NCBI GenBank assembly: GCA_016284115.1
Contig: JAEEOD010000385.1
Coordinates: 1-14,035, forward strand
Length of the DNA: 14,035 nucleotides
From: Bacteroidaceae bacterium
Lineage (GTDB): Bacteria; Bacteroidota; Bacteroidia; Bacteroidales; Bacteroidaceae
Direction: 5' to 3'
Part shown: positions 7,888 through 14,035 of the stretch, one piece after another
How the letters are laid out: each line of letters begins with the position of its first letter
Position numbering within the stretch: the first letter of the stretch is position 1
The notes under the pieces: generated by a model
What the model saw: the letters and a program-made list of their open reading frames with translations, nothing else
The model's database searches: none
Told to the model about the DNA's origin: nothing
Translations under genes and position numbers: made by a program

Positions 7888-8738
7888 TGCAGAACACCAT
7901 TGCCAACATACGTCAAACATTACTGCCATTATATGGCAAAGAAGAAGCAGTAGCCCTTACCCGAATCATCTGTTGCGAAATGCTGGGACAGAGACCTACC
8001 GACTTTTTCCTTGGCAAAGATATAGCATTATCTTTAAATCAGAAAACTTTTCTGCAATCTATCCTTGAAAGATTGCTTAATTATGAGCCCATACAGTATA
8101 TCCAACAACAAGCACCATTTTATGGTAGGAGGTTTTATGTGTCACCAGGTGTTTTAATCCCACGCCCTGAAACAGAAGAATTAGTACAGTATTTAGTTGA
8201 ACAACTACCCTCAGACGCCTATGTGTTAGACATCGGTACAGGTAGCGGTTGCATTGCTATATCTTTGTCTTTAGAACTGCCCAAAGCTAGGATTTCTGCT
8301 TGCGACATCTCTGAGAAAGCTTTAAATATTGCCATTTTCAACAATGAGAAATTACAGGGGAATGTATCCTTTTTCCAGACGGATATACTTTCATACCAGC
8401 CTACACCAACAGAAGAGGGGATTTATGATGCTATAATCAGCAATCCCCCTTACATCACAGCCAAAGAGGCAGATAAAATGGCACTTAATGTGTTGCGCTA
8501 TGAGCCACACATAGCGTTGTTCGTGCCTAATGAGGACCCCCTGCTCTTTTATCGCAAAATAGGAGAGTTGGGCCGCACCATGTTAAAACCTGGCGGGATG
8601 CTTGCTTTCGAGACCAACCATGTGTACGGTTACAATGTAAAAAAATTGTTGGAGAAACAAAACTATCAAAATATCCAAGTATTGAAAGACCTTAGTCACA
8701 ACGACCGCTTTGTCTTTGCAAGATCATATTTTAAATAG
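7887..8738 (+). CDS. prmC: Release factor glutamine methyltransferase PrmC (HemK)
   Basis: Transfers a methyl group from S-adenosylmethionine to the glutamine of the GGQ motif in peptide-release factors RF1 and RF2, aiding translation termination. The 283 residues start with an all-helical domain (about 1-95, NTIANIRQTLLPLYG) that contacts the release factor. The SAM-binding fold follows, with VLDIGTGSGCIAIS (residues 113-126) and the diagnostic NPPY at 186-189, whose Asn and Tyr bind the substrate glutamine. The ATG at 7887 is chosen because the N-terminal helices begin there. The frame is open back to 7725 but that DNA is the antisense of ribD. The gene has a near-perfect promoter almost touching its start codon, and recX follows after 2 nt. 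Confidence 0.95.
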   Translation: MQNTIANIRQTLLPLYGKEEAVALTRIICCEMLGQRPTDFFLGKDIALSLNQKTFLQSILERLLNYEPIQYIQQQAPFYGRRFYVSPGVLIPRPETEELVQYLVEQLPSDAYVLDIGTGSGCIAISLSLELPKARISACDISEKALNIAIFNNEKLQGNVSFFQTDILSYQPTPTEEGIYDAIISNPPYITAKEADKMALNVLRYEPHIALFVPNEDPLLFYRKIGELGRTMLKPGGMLAFETNHVYGYNVKKLLEKQNYQNIQVLKDLSHNDRFVFARSYFK

Positions 8739-8740
8739 AA

Positions 8741-9196
8741 ATGAAACCCCTATCAACAACAGAAGCTTTGGCAAAGGCCGCAACCCTATGTTCAAAAAGC
8801 GAACATTGTGTAACCGACATCCGCGAAAAACTCTTTCAGTGGGGTTTTGAAGGCGATACCGATAAAATTGTTGAGACCCTACAAAAACAGGGATTTATAA
8901 ACGAGGTGCGTTATGCTCGTGCTTATATCAACGACAAATATCGATTTGCCAAATGGGGACGAATCAAGATTGAGCAAGGGCTTCGTCAGAAACAAATACC
9001 TAGTTCTGTATTTCGGCCCATAATGGATGAAGTGATTGATATAGAGGAATATATTCAAATATTACGAGACTTACTGCATCAGAAGCGCAAAATGCTGAAA
9101 GAGCAAGATGACTATATGATGAAATGTAAACTTATACGTTATGCTCTGCAACGTGGATTTACTTATGAAGAAGTGTTATGCAACATAGATGATTGA
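8741..9196 (+). CDS. recX: Regulatory protein RecX
   Basis: Predicted 151-residue RecX, a cytoplasmic modulator that binds RecA filaments and limits recombination. The length is normal, and the chain is built of three-helix repeats rich in charged and aromatic residues. The family-like phrases are LFQWGFEGDTDKIVETLQKQGFINEVRYARAYINDK (about residues 31-66), shown here in part as GFINEVRYARAY, followed by KWGRIKIEQGLRQKQIP and, at the C-terminus, YALQRGFTYEEV. It begins 2 nt after the prmC stop, so translation is probably coupled, and recA is not in the window. Its stop codon lies inside a 7-bp inverted repeat (9189-9212) that lacks a following T-run. RecX is a fast-evolving family, but the motif set and length make the call fairly safe. 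Confidence 0.88.
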   Translation: MKPLSTTEALAKAATLCSKSEHCVTDIREKLFQWGFEGDTDKIVETLQKQGFINEVRYARAYINDKYRFAKWGRIKIEQGLRQKQIPSSVFRPIMDEVIDIEEYIQILRDLLHQKRKMLKEQDDYMMKCKLIRYALQRGFTYEEVLCNIDD

Positions 9197-9211
9197 AAAA
9201 AAAGGCAATCA

Positions 9212-9243
9212 TTTCGGGATTATCATACTTTTGTTTACTTTTG
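9212..9243 (+). promoter_or_regulatory. Promoter for pyrE operon with duplicated -7 box
   Basis: TACTTTTG occurs twice, at 9226-9233 and 9236-9243, exactly 10 bp apart; both match TAnnTTTG. The second copy has a TTTC at 9212-9215 at 20 nt, a fair -33 box. The first has no good -33 partner. The start point for the second would be about 20-25 nt before the pyrE ATG. Confidence 0.55.
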
Positions 9244-9272
9244 CATTGTTTTTATAAAAAGTAAAATGTATT

Positions 9273-9914
9273 ATGAAGACATTAGAGAGACTATTCGCCG
9301 AAAAACTATTGAAAATTAAAGCTATTAAATTGCAGCCAGCTAACCCTTTTACATGGGCATCAGGTTGGAAGTCACCATTCTATTGTGACAATCGCAAGAC
9401 TCTTTCATATCCATCCTTGCGCAGTTTCGTAAAGTTTGAAACCACCCGACTCATCCTAGAACATTTTCCACAAGCAGATGCAGTGGCAGGCGTGGCTACT
9501 GGAGCCATTCCACAAGGCGCAATGGTGGCTGATGCTTTGAATCTACCATTTGTCTATGTACGTTCTAAACCAAAGGATCATGGTTTGGAAAACCTGATTG
9601 AAGGCGAATTGCGCCCTGGCATGAAGGTGGTAGTAGTTGAAGACCTTATATCAACAGGCGGTAGCAGTTTGAAAGCTGTAGAAGCCATCCGCAGAGATGG
9701 TTGCGAAGTTATCGGTATGGTAGCTAGCTATACCTACGGCTTCCCTGTGGCAGAAAAAGCTTTCAAAGAAGCAAAAGTTAATTTAATAACCCTCACCAAT
9801 TATGATGCAGTGATAGAGACTGCCTTGAAGACTGGCTATATTGAGGAAAAAGATATCCCTACCCTGAACGAGTGGCGCAAAGACCCTGCCCATTGGGGTG
9901 ATGACCTTAAATAA
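9273..9914 (+). CDS. pyrE: Orotate phosphoribosyltransferase
   Basis: Joins orotate to PRPP to form orotidine 5'-monophosphate, the penultimate step of UMP synthesis. The 213 residues fit the family. ANPFTWASGWKSPFYCDNR near residues 23-41 is the substrate-binding region typical of OPRTases, GVATGAIPQG (about 73-82) is the pyrophosphate loop, and VVVVEDLISTGGSS (about 119-132) is the PRPP-binding signature with the acidic pair Glu123-Asp124. The ATG at 9273 follows an A-rich leader. Its 76-nt upstream gap contains its own promoter, so it starts a three-gene operon with the small SRPBCC-like gene 12 nt downstream and argH after that. I see no attenuator-like hairpin or leader peptide. Confidence 0.95.
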   Translation: MKTLERLFAEKLLKIKAIKLQPANPFTWASGWKSPFYCDNRKTLSYPSLRSFVKFETTRLILEHFPQADAVAGVATGAIPQGAMVADALNLPFVYVRSKPKDHGLENLIEGELRPGMKVVVVEDLISTGGSSLKAVEAIRRDGCEVIGMVASYTYGFPVAEKAFKEAKVNLITLTNYDAVIETALKTGYIEEKDIPTLNEWRKDPAHWGDDLK

Positions 9915-9926
9915 AAGAATGTATAT

Positions 9927-10340
9927 ATGAGTACAACAACTTTTGAGAGCGACAGCAAACTGATTGAGTCTCCTCAACGTATTGTTTTCGAAAAATTGTC
10001 GAATTCCGATAATTTAGAAATGTTGAAGGAGCGCATTCCTGCCGACAAACTCGACAATATCTGTCTTGACAACGGGATGCTGACTTTCAAGACACCTATG
10101 GGGGCTGTATCCATGCAGATCAAAGATACAGAACCTTTTCATAGTGTCACTTATGGTACCGTTCAGTCGCCTATTCCATTTGACATCCGCATGGAACTGG
10201 TACCCAAAGGTCCAGAAGCTTGTGAAATGAAATTGGTTGCTGGCTTGCAACTTAACCCTTTCATGCTTGGCATGGTGCAAAAACCTATCAAGGACGGATT
10301 GAATCGCATCGTGGAAGCCCTTGCCCAAGTACCTTATTAA
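9927..10340 (+). CDS. SRPBCC-like (START/Bet v1 fold) small protein
   Basis: Predicted 137-residue cytoplasmic protein without signal peptide or membrane segment. The pattern is that of the SRPBCC fold: a first strand (TTTFESDSKLIESP), two short helices (QRIVFEKLSN, NLEMLKERIP), a run of antiparallel strands (LTFKTPMGAVSMQI, HSVTYGTV, FDIRMELVP, CEMKLVAGLQL) and a long final helix (LGMVQKPIKDGLNRIVEALAQ) that would close the hydrophobic pocket. Proteins of this superfamily bind small hydrophobic ligands or act as enzymes, but no catalytic motif is evident and the ligand is unknown. It is set between pyrE (12 nt) and argH (6 nt), so it is expressed with two amino-acid and nucleotide genes. The fold call rests on predicted secondary structure and on recall of a similar protein at this locus in Bacteroidales. 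Confidence 0.75.
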   Translation: MSTTTFESDSKLIESPQRIVFEKLSNSDNLEMLKERIPADKLDNICLDNGMLTFKTPMGAVSMQIKDTEPFHSVTYGTVQSPIPFDIRMELVPKGPEACEMKLVAGLQLNPFMLGMVQKPIKDGLNRIVEALAQVPY

Positions 10341-10346
10341 TAAGAA

Positions 10347-11681
10347 ATGAAACTTTGGGAAAAATCTACACAGATTGATAAAGAGATAGAGCGCTTTACT
10401 GTAGGTAGAGACCGTGAAATGGATCTTTATTTAGCTCCTTACGATGTGCTTGGCAGCATGGCACACATTACCATGCTTGAAAGTATCGGTTTGCTTACAA
10501 CTGAAGAGCTCACCGTTCTACTTCAGGAACTCAAGAAAATCTATGAGTTAGCCGTCAAAGGAGATTTTGTGATTGAGGAAGGCATTGAAGACGTACATTC
10601 ACAAGTAGAACTCATGCTCACCCGTGCTTTGGGCGACATCGGCAAGAAGATACACAGCGGACGTTCACGAAACGACCAGGTGTTGGTTGACCTTAAGCTT
10701 TTCACGCGTGACCAGATAAAAGAATTAGTAGGTCTGACAAAACAGCTTTTTGACACGTTGGTCGAACAGAGCGAACGCTATAAAGACGTACTGATGCCAG
10801 GCTACACACATTTGCAGATAGCTATGCCTTCATCTTTTGGTCTATGGTTGGGCGCCTACGCCGAAAGTTTGATAGATGATATGACGATGTTGCAAGCTGC
10901 CTACCGCATAGTAAACCGTAACCCACTCGGTTCGGCTGCAGGCTATGGTTCTTCGTTCCCCCTAAATCGCACCATGACCACCGAACTTTTAGGCTTCGAC
11001 TCGTTGGACTATAACGTTGTTTATGCCCAGATGGGACGTGGTAAAATGGAGCGCATAGTATCTTTCGCTTTGACAAGCATCGCCGGTACCATCGCCAAAT
11101 TAGCTTTTGACGCTTGTATGTTTAACAGTCAGAATTTCGGTTTCGTAAAATTGCCCGACGAGTGCACTACAGGCTCCAGCATTATGCCTCATAAGAAAAA
11201 TCCTGATGTTTTCGAACTGACGCGTGCAAAGTGCAACAAGTTGCAGGCATTATCCCAGCAGATTATGCTTATTAGTAACAACCTGCCAAGTGGCTATTTC
11301 CGAGATTATCAGATACTGAAAGAGGTATTCATCCCTGCATTCGATGAATTAAAAGATTGCATCAAGATGACAACCTATATCATCAGTCAACTGACGGTAA
11401 ACACGCATATCCTTGACGATTCCCGCTACCAACCAATCTTTACAGTGGAACGTGTCAACGAACTTGTGTTACAGGGTGTACCATTCCGTGATGCATACAA
11501 ACAAGTGGGACTGGAGTTCGAAGCTGGCAAATTCCAGCATGTACAAGAAGTACATCACACACATGAAGGCAGTATAGGAAACCTCTGCAATGCAGAAATC
11601 AGTGCTCTAATGGACAAAGAACTGGGCAAATTCGGTTTCGATAAGGTAGAGAACGCTGAACAACGACTTCTACAGGTATAA
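10347..11681 (+). CDS. argH: Argininosuccinate lyase
   Basis: Splits argininosuccinate into arginine and fumarate, the last step of arginine synthesis. The 444 residues form the three-part, mostly helical fold of the fumarase/aspartase superfamily. The signature loop GSSIMPHKKNP lies at residues 276-286 and holds the catalytic serine in Ser277-Ser278. GYTHLQ at 152-157 carries His155, the conserved active-site histidine, and HSGRSRNDQV is the usual N-terminal conserved region. The start at 10347 is the ATG 6 nt after the previous stop, and the family N-terminus (KLWEKS) begins at once. It is the last gene of the pyrE operon. No other arg gene is in view, and I see no clear terminator between it and the tRNA-Leu promoter. 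Confidence 0.96.
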   Translation: MKLWEKSTQIDKEIERFTVGRDREMDLYLAPYDVLGSMAHITMLESIGLLTTEELTVLLQELKKIYELAVKGDFVIEEGIEDVHSQVELMLTRALGDIGKKIHSGRSRNDQVLVDLKLFTRDQIKELVGLTKQLFDTLVEQSERYKDVLMPGYTHLQIAMPSSFGLWLGAYAESLIDDMTMLQAAYRIVNRNPLGSAAGYGSSFPLNRTMTTELLGFDSLDYNVVYAQMGRGKMERIVSFALTSIAGTIAKLAFDACMFNSQNFGFVKLPDECTTGSSIMPHKKNPDVFELTRAKCNKLQALSQQIMLISNNLPSGYFRDYQILKEVFIPAFDELKDCIKMTTYIISQLTVNTHILDDSRYQPIFTVERVNELVLQGVPFRDAYKQVGLEFEAGKFQHVQEVHHTHEGSIGNLCNAEISALMDKELGKFGFDKVENAEQRLLQV

Positions 11682-11697
11682 AAAGTTACTGATATTT

Positions 11698-11728
11698 TTT
11701 GCAGAATAAAAAATAGCAATTATCTTTG
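11698..11728 (+). promoter_or_regulatory. Promoter for tRNA-Leu
   Basis: TTTG at 11698-11701, a 19-nt spacer and TATCTTTG at 11721-11728, a full match to the Bacteroidota consensus. The tRNA begins 24 nt after the -7 box, leaving a short 5' leader of about 15-18 nt for removal by RNase P. Confidence 0.75.
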
Positions 11729-11751
11729 CACCGCAAAATAACACTGCTGAT

Positions 11752-11839
11752 GCCCGGATGGTGGAATCGGTAGACACGAGGGACTTAAAATCCCTTGGCT
11801 ATTGCAGCTGTGTGGGTTCAAGTCCCACTCCGGGTACCA
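11752..11839 (+). tRNA. tRNA-Leu (anticodon UAA)
   Basis: An 88-nt class II tRNA with the 3' CCA encoded (11837-11839). The acceptor stem is GCCCGGA with TCCGGGT, ending in a G-U pair at 1-72, and the discriminator is A, as expected for leucine. The anticodon stem AGGGA/TCCCT encloses loop CTTAAAA, giving anticodon TAA at 11786-11788. A long variable arm and the GTTCAAGTC T-loop follow. It reads UUA and probably UUG codons. Confidence 0.96.
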
Positions 11840-11849
11840 TCCAATGAAC

Positions 11850-11882
11850 AACGCTGGCTATCTTTTTCAGATAACCAGCGTT
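11850..11882. terminator. Hairpin between convergent tRNA genes, possible two-way terminator
   Basis: Positions 11850-11857 (AACGCTGG) pair with 11875-11882, then after one C/A mismatch 11859-11863 (TATCT) pair with 11869-11873, closing a 5-nt loop. This 13-bp stem starts 10 nt after tRNA-Leu ends and 10 nt after tRNA-Gln ends on the other strand. Neither side has a long T-run, so intrinsic termination may be weak, or the stem may serve in 3' end processing. Confidence 0.6.
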
Positions 11883-11892
11883 AAACTTTATG

Positions 11893-11963
11893 TTGGACTA
11901 CCGAGATTCGAACTCAGTCAAACAGAACCAAAACCTGTTGTGCTACCATTACACCATAGTCCA
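11893..11963 (-). tRNA. tRNA-Gln (anticodon UUG)
   Basis: A 71-nt tRNA on the minus strand. The acceptor stem is TGGACTA with TAGTCCA, starting with the U1-A72 pair usual for glutamine tRNAs. The anticodon arm ACAGG/TCTGT (one G-U pair) holds loop TTTTGGT, anticodon TTG at plus-strand positions 11931-11929. The T-loop reads GTTCGAATC. The discriminator A is followed by CAT, so the CCA end is not encoded and must be added by the nucleotidyltransferase. Confidence 0.95.
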
Positions 11964-11993
11964 AACATTTTGCATATCATGTGAATGCGGTTG

Positions 11994-12025
11994 CAAAGAT
12001 ACACTTTTCTATCGATATTCGCCAA
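11994..12025 (-). promoter_or_regulatory. Promoter for tRNA-Gln
   Basis: On the minus strand TATCTTTG lies at 12001-11994, an exact -7 match and the same octamer as before tRNA-Leu, with TTG at 12025-12023 a 21-nt spacer away. The leader before the tRNA would be about 25 nt. Confidence 0.65.
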
Positions 12026-12040
12026 TATTTCCAAAATATT

Positions 12041-12072
12041 TTTCTAAAACCGCTAAAAAAACGCTAACTTTA
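12041..12072 (+). promoter_or_regulatory. Putative promoter for the S41 peptidase gene
   Basis: TTTC at 12041-12044, a 20-nt spacer and TAACTTTA at 12065-12072; each box is one base off consensus. It would give a leader of about 20-25 nt before the ATG at 12102. It is divergent from the tRNA-Gln promoter. Confidence 0.4.
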
Positions 12073-12101
12073 CACCACAATAATTAATCTCATTTATTGA
12101 T

Positions 12102-14035
12102 ATGAAAAGAATTTTTACCCTATTGGCTTCGGTCATACTTTCGCTGAGCAGCATGGCTGTCACTCCTTTGTGGCTGCGTGATGTGCAGATCTCACCTGAC
12201 GGTCAGCAAATACTATTCTGCTATAAAGGTGATATTTATAAAGTTAGTTCGCAAGGTGGAACGGCTGTGCAACTCACCACACAGGACTCTTACGAGTGTA
12301 ACCCCATCTGGTCACCCGATAGCAAAGAAATAGCTTTTGCCACCGATCGCAACGGCAACTTCGATATCTACGTGATGTCTGCAGAAGGTGGTTCTGCCAA
12401 ATGCCTGACCACTAATTCTGCTGCAGAAACGCCTTGGACTTTCAGCCCTGACGGCAAGTATGTATTGTTTTCAGCAACAATTCAAGACCCTGCGACAAGC
12501 GCTATGTTCCCTCGTGCACAAATGACGGAGCTATATCGTGTACCAGTTGAGGGTGGCAGGACCACACAGGTATTAGGTACTCCTGCCGAAATGGTGAACT
12601 TCAGCAAGGATGGCAGCATGTTCCTCTACCAAGACCAGAAAGGTTTTGAGGATCAATGGCGTAAGCACCAGATATCTTCAGTATCAAGGGACATCTGGCA
12701 ATATGACGTTAAGACGGGAAAGCACACCAACCTTACTGCTCGTGCCGGTGAGGACCGTAATCCAATCATTGCTCCTGATGGCAAGACGGTTTATTTCCTG
12801 AGTGAACGTAATCGTGGTTCATTTAATGTGTATTCTTTTTTATTAGGTGATACACAGAATGCCAAACAGGTGACCTCTTTCAAAGATCATCCTGTACGTT
12901 TCCTCTCCGTTGCCAATAGTGGCTTACTCTGTTATTCTTATGATGGTGAGATCTACACCCAGCCTGCTAATGGTAGTGCTAAAAAAGTAGCTATCAGTTT
13001 GACTCGAGATGATGAAAACCTGCTTGCTGACCTGAAATTCAGCAATGGAGCACGCTCTGCTACAGTTTCTCCCGATGGTAAGGAAGTTGCATTTTCCGTT
13101 AGAGGTGAAATCTTCGTAACTTCTGTTGAATACAATACTACCAAGCAGATTACCCACACTGCAGCCAATGAGATGAGTCCTGTGTTTGGTAAAGATAACC
13201 GTACTCTGGTATATGTGAGCGAACGCGATGGTCACTGGAACCTTTACGAAGCTAAGATTGCCCGCAAAGAAGACCCCAATTTCGCCAACGCAACAGTGAT
13301 AGATGAGACAGTGCTCTTTCCTGGCAACGATGGCATAGAACGTACCTATCCTACCTTCTCTCCTGACGGCAAGGAACTGGCATTTATTGAGAACCGTAAA
13401 CAATTGAAGGTGATGAACCTAGAAAGCAAAAAAGTACGAACTGTTACTGACGGCTCTATGTGGCCAGAAACATCAGGCGGTTTCAGTTACGACTGGTCTC
13501 CTGATAGCAAATGGTTTGCCATTGAGTTTATCGGCAACAAACGTGACCCATTTGCAGACATAGGCTTAGTAAGTGCCAATGGTGGCAGCATTACCAACCT
13601 TACTAACAGTGGTTATATAGACGGAAGTCCTATGTGGGTGATGGATGGCAATGCTATCCTTTTCCAAAGCAACCGTTATGGTATGCGTAGCCATGCTTCA
13701 TGGTCTTCGCAAGATGATGCCTTGATGGCGTTCTTTAACCAAGATGCCTATGATAAGTATCGCCTCAGCAAGGAAGACTATGAGTTGCAGAAGGAGTTAG
13801 AGAAAGAGCAGAAAAAAGCTGAAGGCAAAGATGAATCAAAGGATAAGAAAGAAGGCGACAAGAAAGATGAGAAAAAGGATGAGGTAAAGCCTGTCAATGT
13901 AGAACTTGAAGGCATCGAAGACCGTATCGTGCGTGTCACTCCCAATTCGTCGAGCATGAACGGCATGATGATTGACAAAGATGCTGAGAACCTATATTAT
14001 TTCGCATCGTTTGAGGGTGGGTATGACCGTTGGAA
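12102..14035 (+). CDS. Tricorn-like S41 family peptidase (3' end cut by window edge)
   Basis: The frame opens at the ATG at 12102 and stays open for 644 codons to the window edge. It begins with a Sec signal peptide (MKRIFTLLASVIL, likely cut after SMA at residue 19), so it is exported to the periplasm. What is visible is the N-terminal beta-propeller region: repeated SPDG/SPDS phrases of the PD40/TolB type (first at residues 31-34, then WSPDSKEIAFATDRNGN, SPDGKYVLF, SPDGKEVAF, SPDGKELAF, WSPDSKWFAIEF), as in tricorn proteases, where propellers gate peptide entry. A highly charged Lys/Glu/Asp linker covers about residues 560-597. In this family a PDZ domain and the S41 Ser protease domain follow, but they lie outside the window. 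TolB-like or dipeptidyl peptidase propellers are alternatives; the charged insert and overall layout favour the tricorn type. Confidence 0.85.
   Translation, partial: MKRIFTLLASVILSLSSMAVTPLWLRDVQISPDGQQILFCYKGDIYKVSSQGGTAVQLTTQDSYECNPIWSPDSKEIAFATDRNGNFDIYVMSAEGGSAKCLTTNSAAETPWTFSPDGKYVLFSATIQDPATSAMFPRAQMTELYRVPVEGGRTTQVLGTPAEMVNFSKDGSMFLYQDQKGFEDQWRKHQISSVSRDIWQYDVKTGKHTNLTARAGEDRNPIIAPDGKTVYFLSERNRGSFNVYSFLLGDTQNAKQVTSFKDHPVRFLSVANSGLLCYSYDGEIYTQPANGSAKKVAISLTRDDENLLADLKFSNGARSATVSPDGKEVAFSVRGEIFVTSVEYNTTKQITHTAANEMSPVFGKDNRTLVYVSERDGHWNLYEAKIARKEDPNFANATVIDETVLFPGNDGIERTYPTFSPDGKELAFIENRKQLKVMNLESKKVRTVTDGSMWPETSGGFSYDWSPDSKWFAIEFIGNKRDPFADIGLVSANGGSITNLTNSGYIDGSPMWVMDGNAILFQSNRYGMRSHASWSSQDDALMAFFNQDAYDKYRLSKEDYELQKELEKEQKKAEGKDESKDKKEGDKKDEKKDEVKPVNVELEGIEDRIVRVTPNSSSMNGMMIDKDAENLYYFASFEGGYDRW

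Noticed and set aside
6786..9024. The 14-mer tttcggcccataat occurs at 6786-6799 and 9011-9024
   Set aside because: Both copies lie in unrelated coding sequence (ribD antisense and recX sense); one 14-base match in 14 kb is about what chance allows.
9187..9214. Inverted repeat ATGATTG/CAATCAT around the recX stop codon
   Set aside because: The 7-bp AT-rich stem has a 10-nt loop and no T-run after it, so it is too weak to call a terminator.
10014..10328. 104-codon open frame on the minus strand over the SRPBCC-like gene
   Set aside because: The plus-strand gene fits its operon with short gaps and has a sensible fold pattern; the antisense frame does not.
11802..12087. Small plus-strand open frames of 60 and 65 codons across the tRNA region
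   Set aside because: They overlap the tRNA genes and their promoter and are not protein-coding.
12924..13403. 159-codon open frame on the minus strand inside the S41 gene
   Set aside because: The plus-strand frame has clear propeller repeats throughout, and the antisense product is Cys- and Ser-rich with no coherent pattern.

Overview
This window is an ordinary but well-organised stretch of a Bacteroidales chromosome, probably Bacteroides/Prevotella-like (inferred from content, not from a database search). Four things point there. Most intergenic gaps carry the Bacteroidota promoter pattern (TTTG-like -33 box, 19-21 nt spacer, TAnnTTTG -7 box). Three Sec signal peptides are predicted to be cut just before a glutamine. 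There is a tandem pair of OmpH/Skp chaperones behind BamA. A DUF6242-like lipoprotein sits beside uppS. Base composition is moderate and even, and I see no insertion sequence, phage gene, integrase, CRISPR array or toxin-antitoxin pair.

Left arm (1-7798, all minus strand; transcription runs right to left): ribD (riboflavin), a DUF6242-like lipoprotein, uppS (undecaprenyl diphosphate synthesis), bamA (outer-membrane protein assembly), two ompH/skp-like periplasmic chaperones, and murI (D-glutamate for peptidoglycan), which runs off the left edge. From the lipoprotein gene to murI, gaps are -8 to 76 nt, so this looks like one cell-envelope operon with an added promoter before the second ompH gene. 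Undecaprenyl carrier lipid, D-glutamate, the BAM core and its chaperones are thus made together.

Middle (7887-11681, plus strand): prmC-recX form a close pair diverging from ribD. Then pyrE, a small SRPBCC-like protein and argH form a tight operon with its own promoter. These cover release-factor methylation, RecA control, pyrimidine synthesis and arginine synthesis.

Right arm (11752-14035): tRNA-Leu(UAA) on plus and tRNA-Gln(UUG) on minus converge on one near-perfect hairpin, each with a strong promoter match. A tricorn-like S41 peptidase gene then starts at 12102 and runs off the right edge before its PDZ and protease domains.

No stretch longer than 300 bases lacks a gene. The longest gap (11964-12101) holds two divergent promoters. 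I found no convincing undescribed system. The points most worth a second look are the Gly/Tyr/Met-rich loop in BamA, the nearly leaderless prmC with a face-to-face promoter, the uncharacterised lipoprotein in the envelope operon, and the shared hairpin between the tRNAs.
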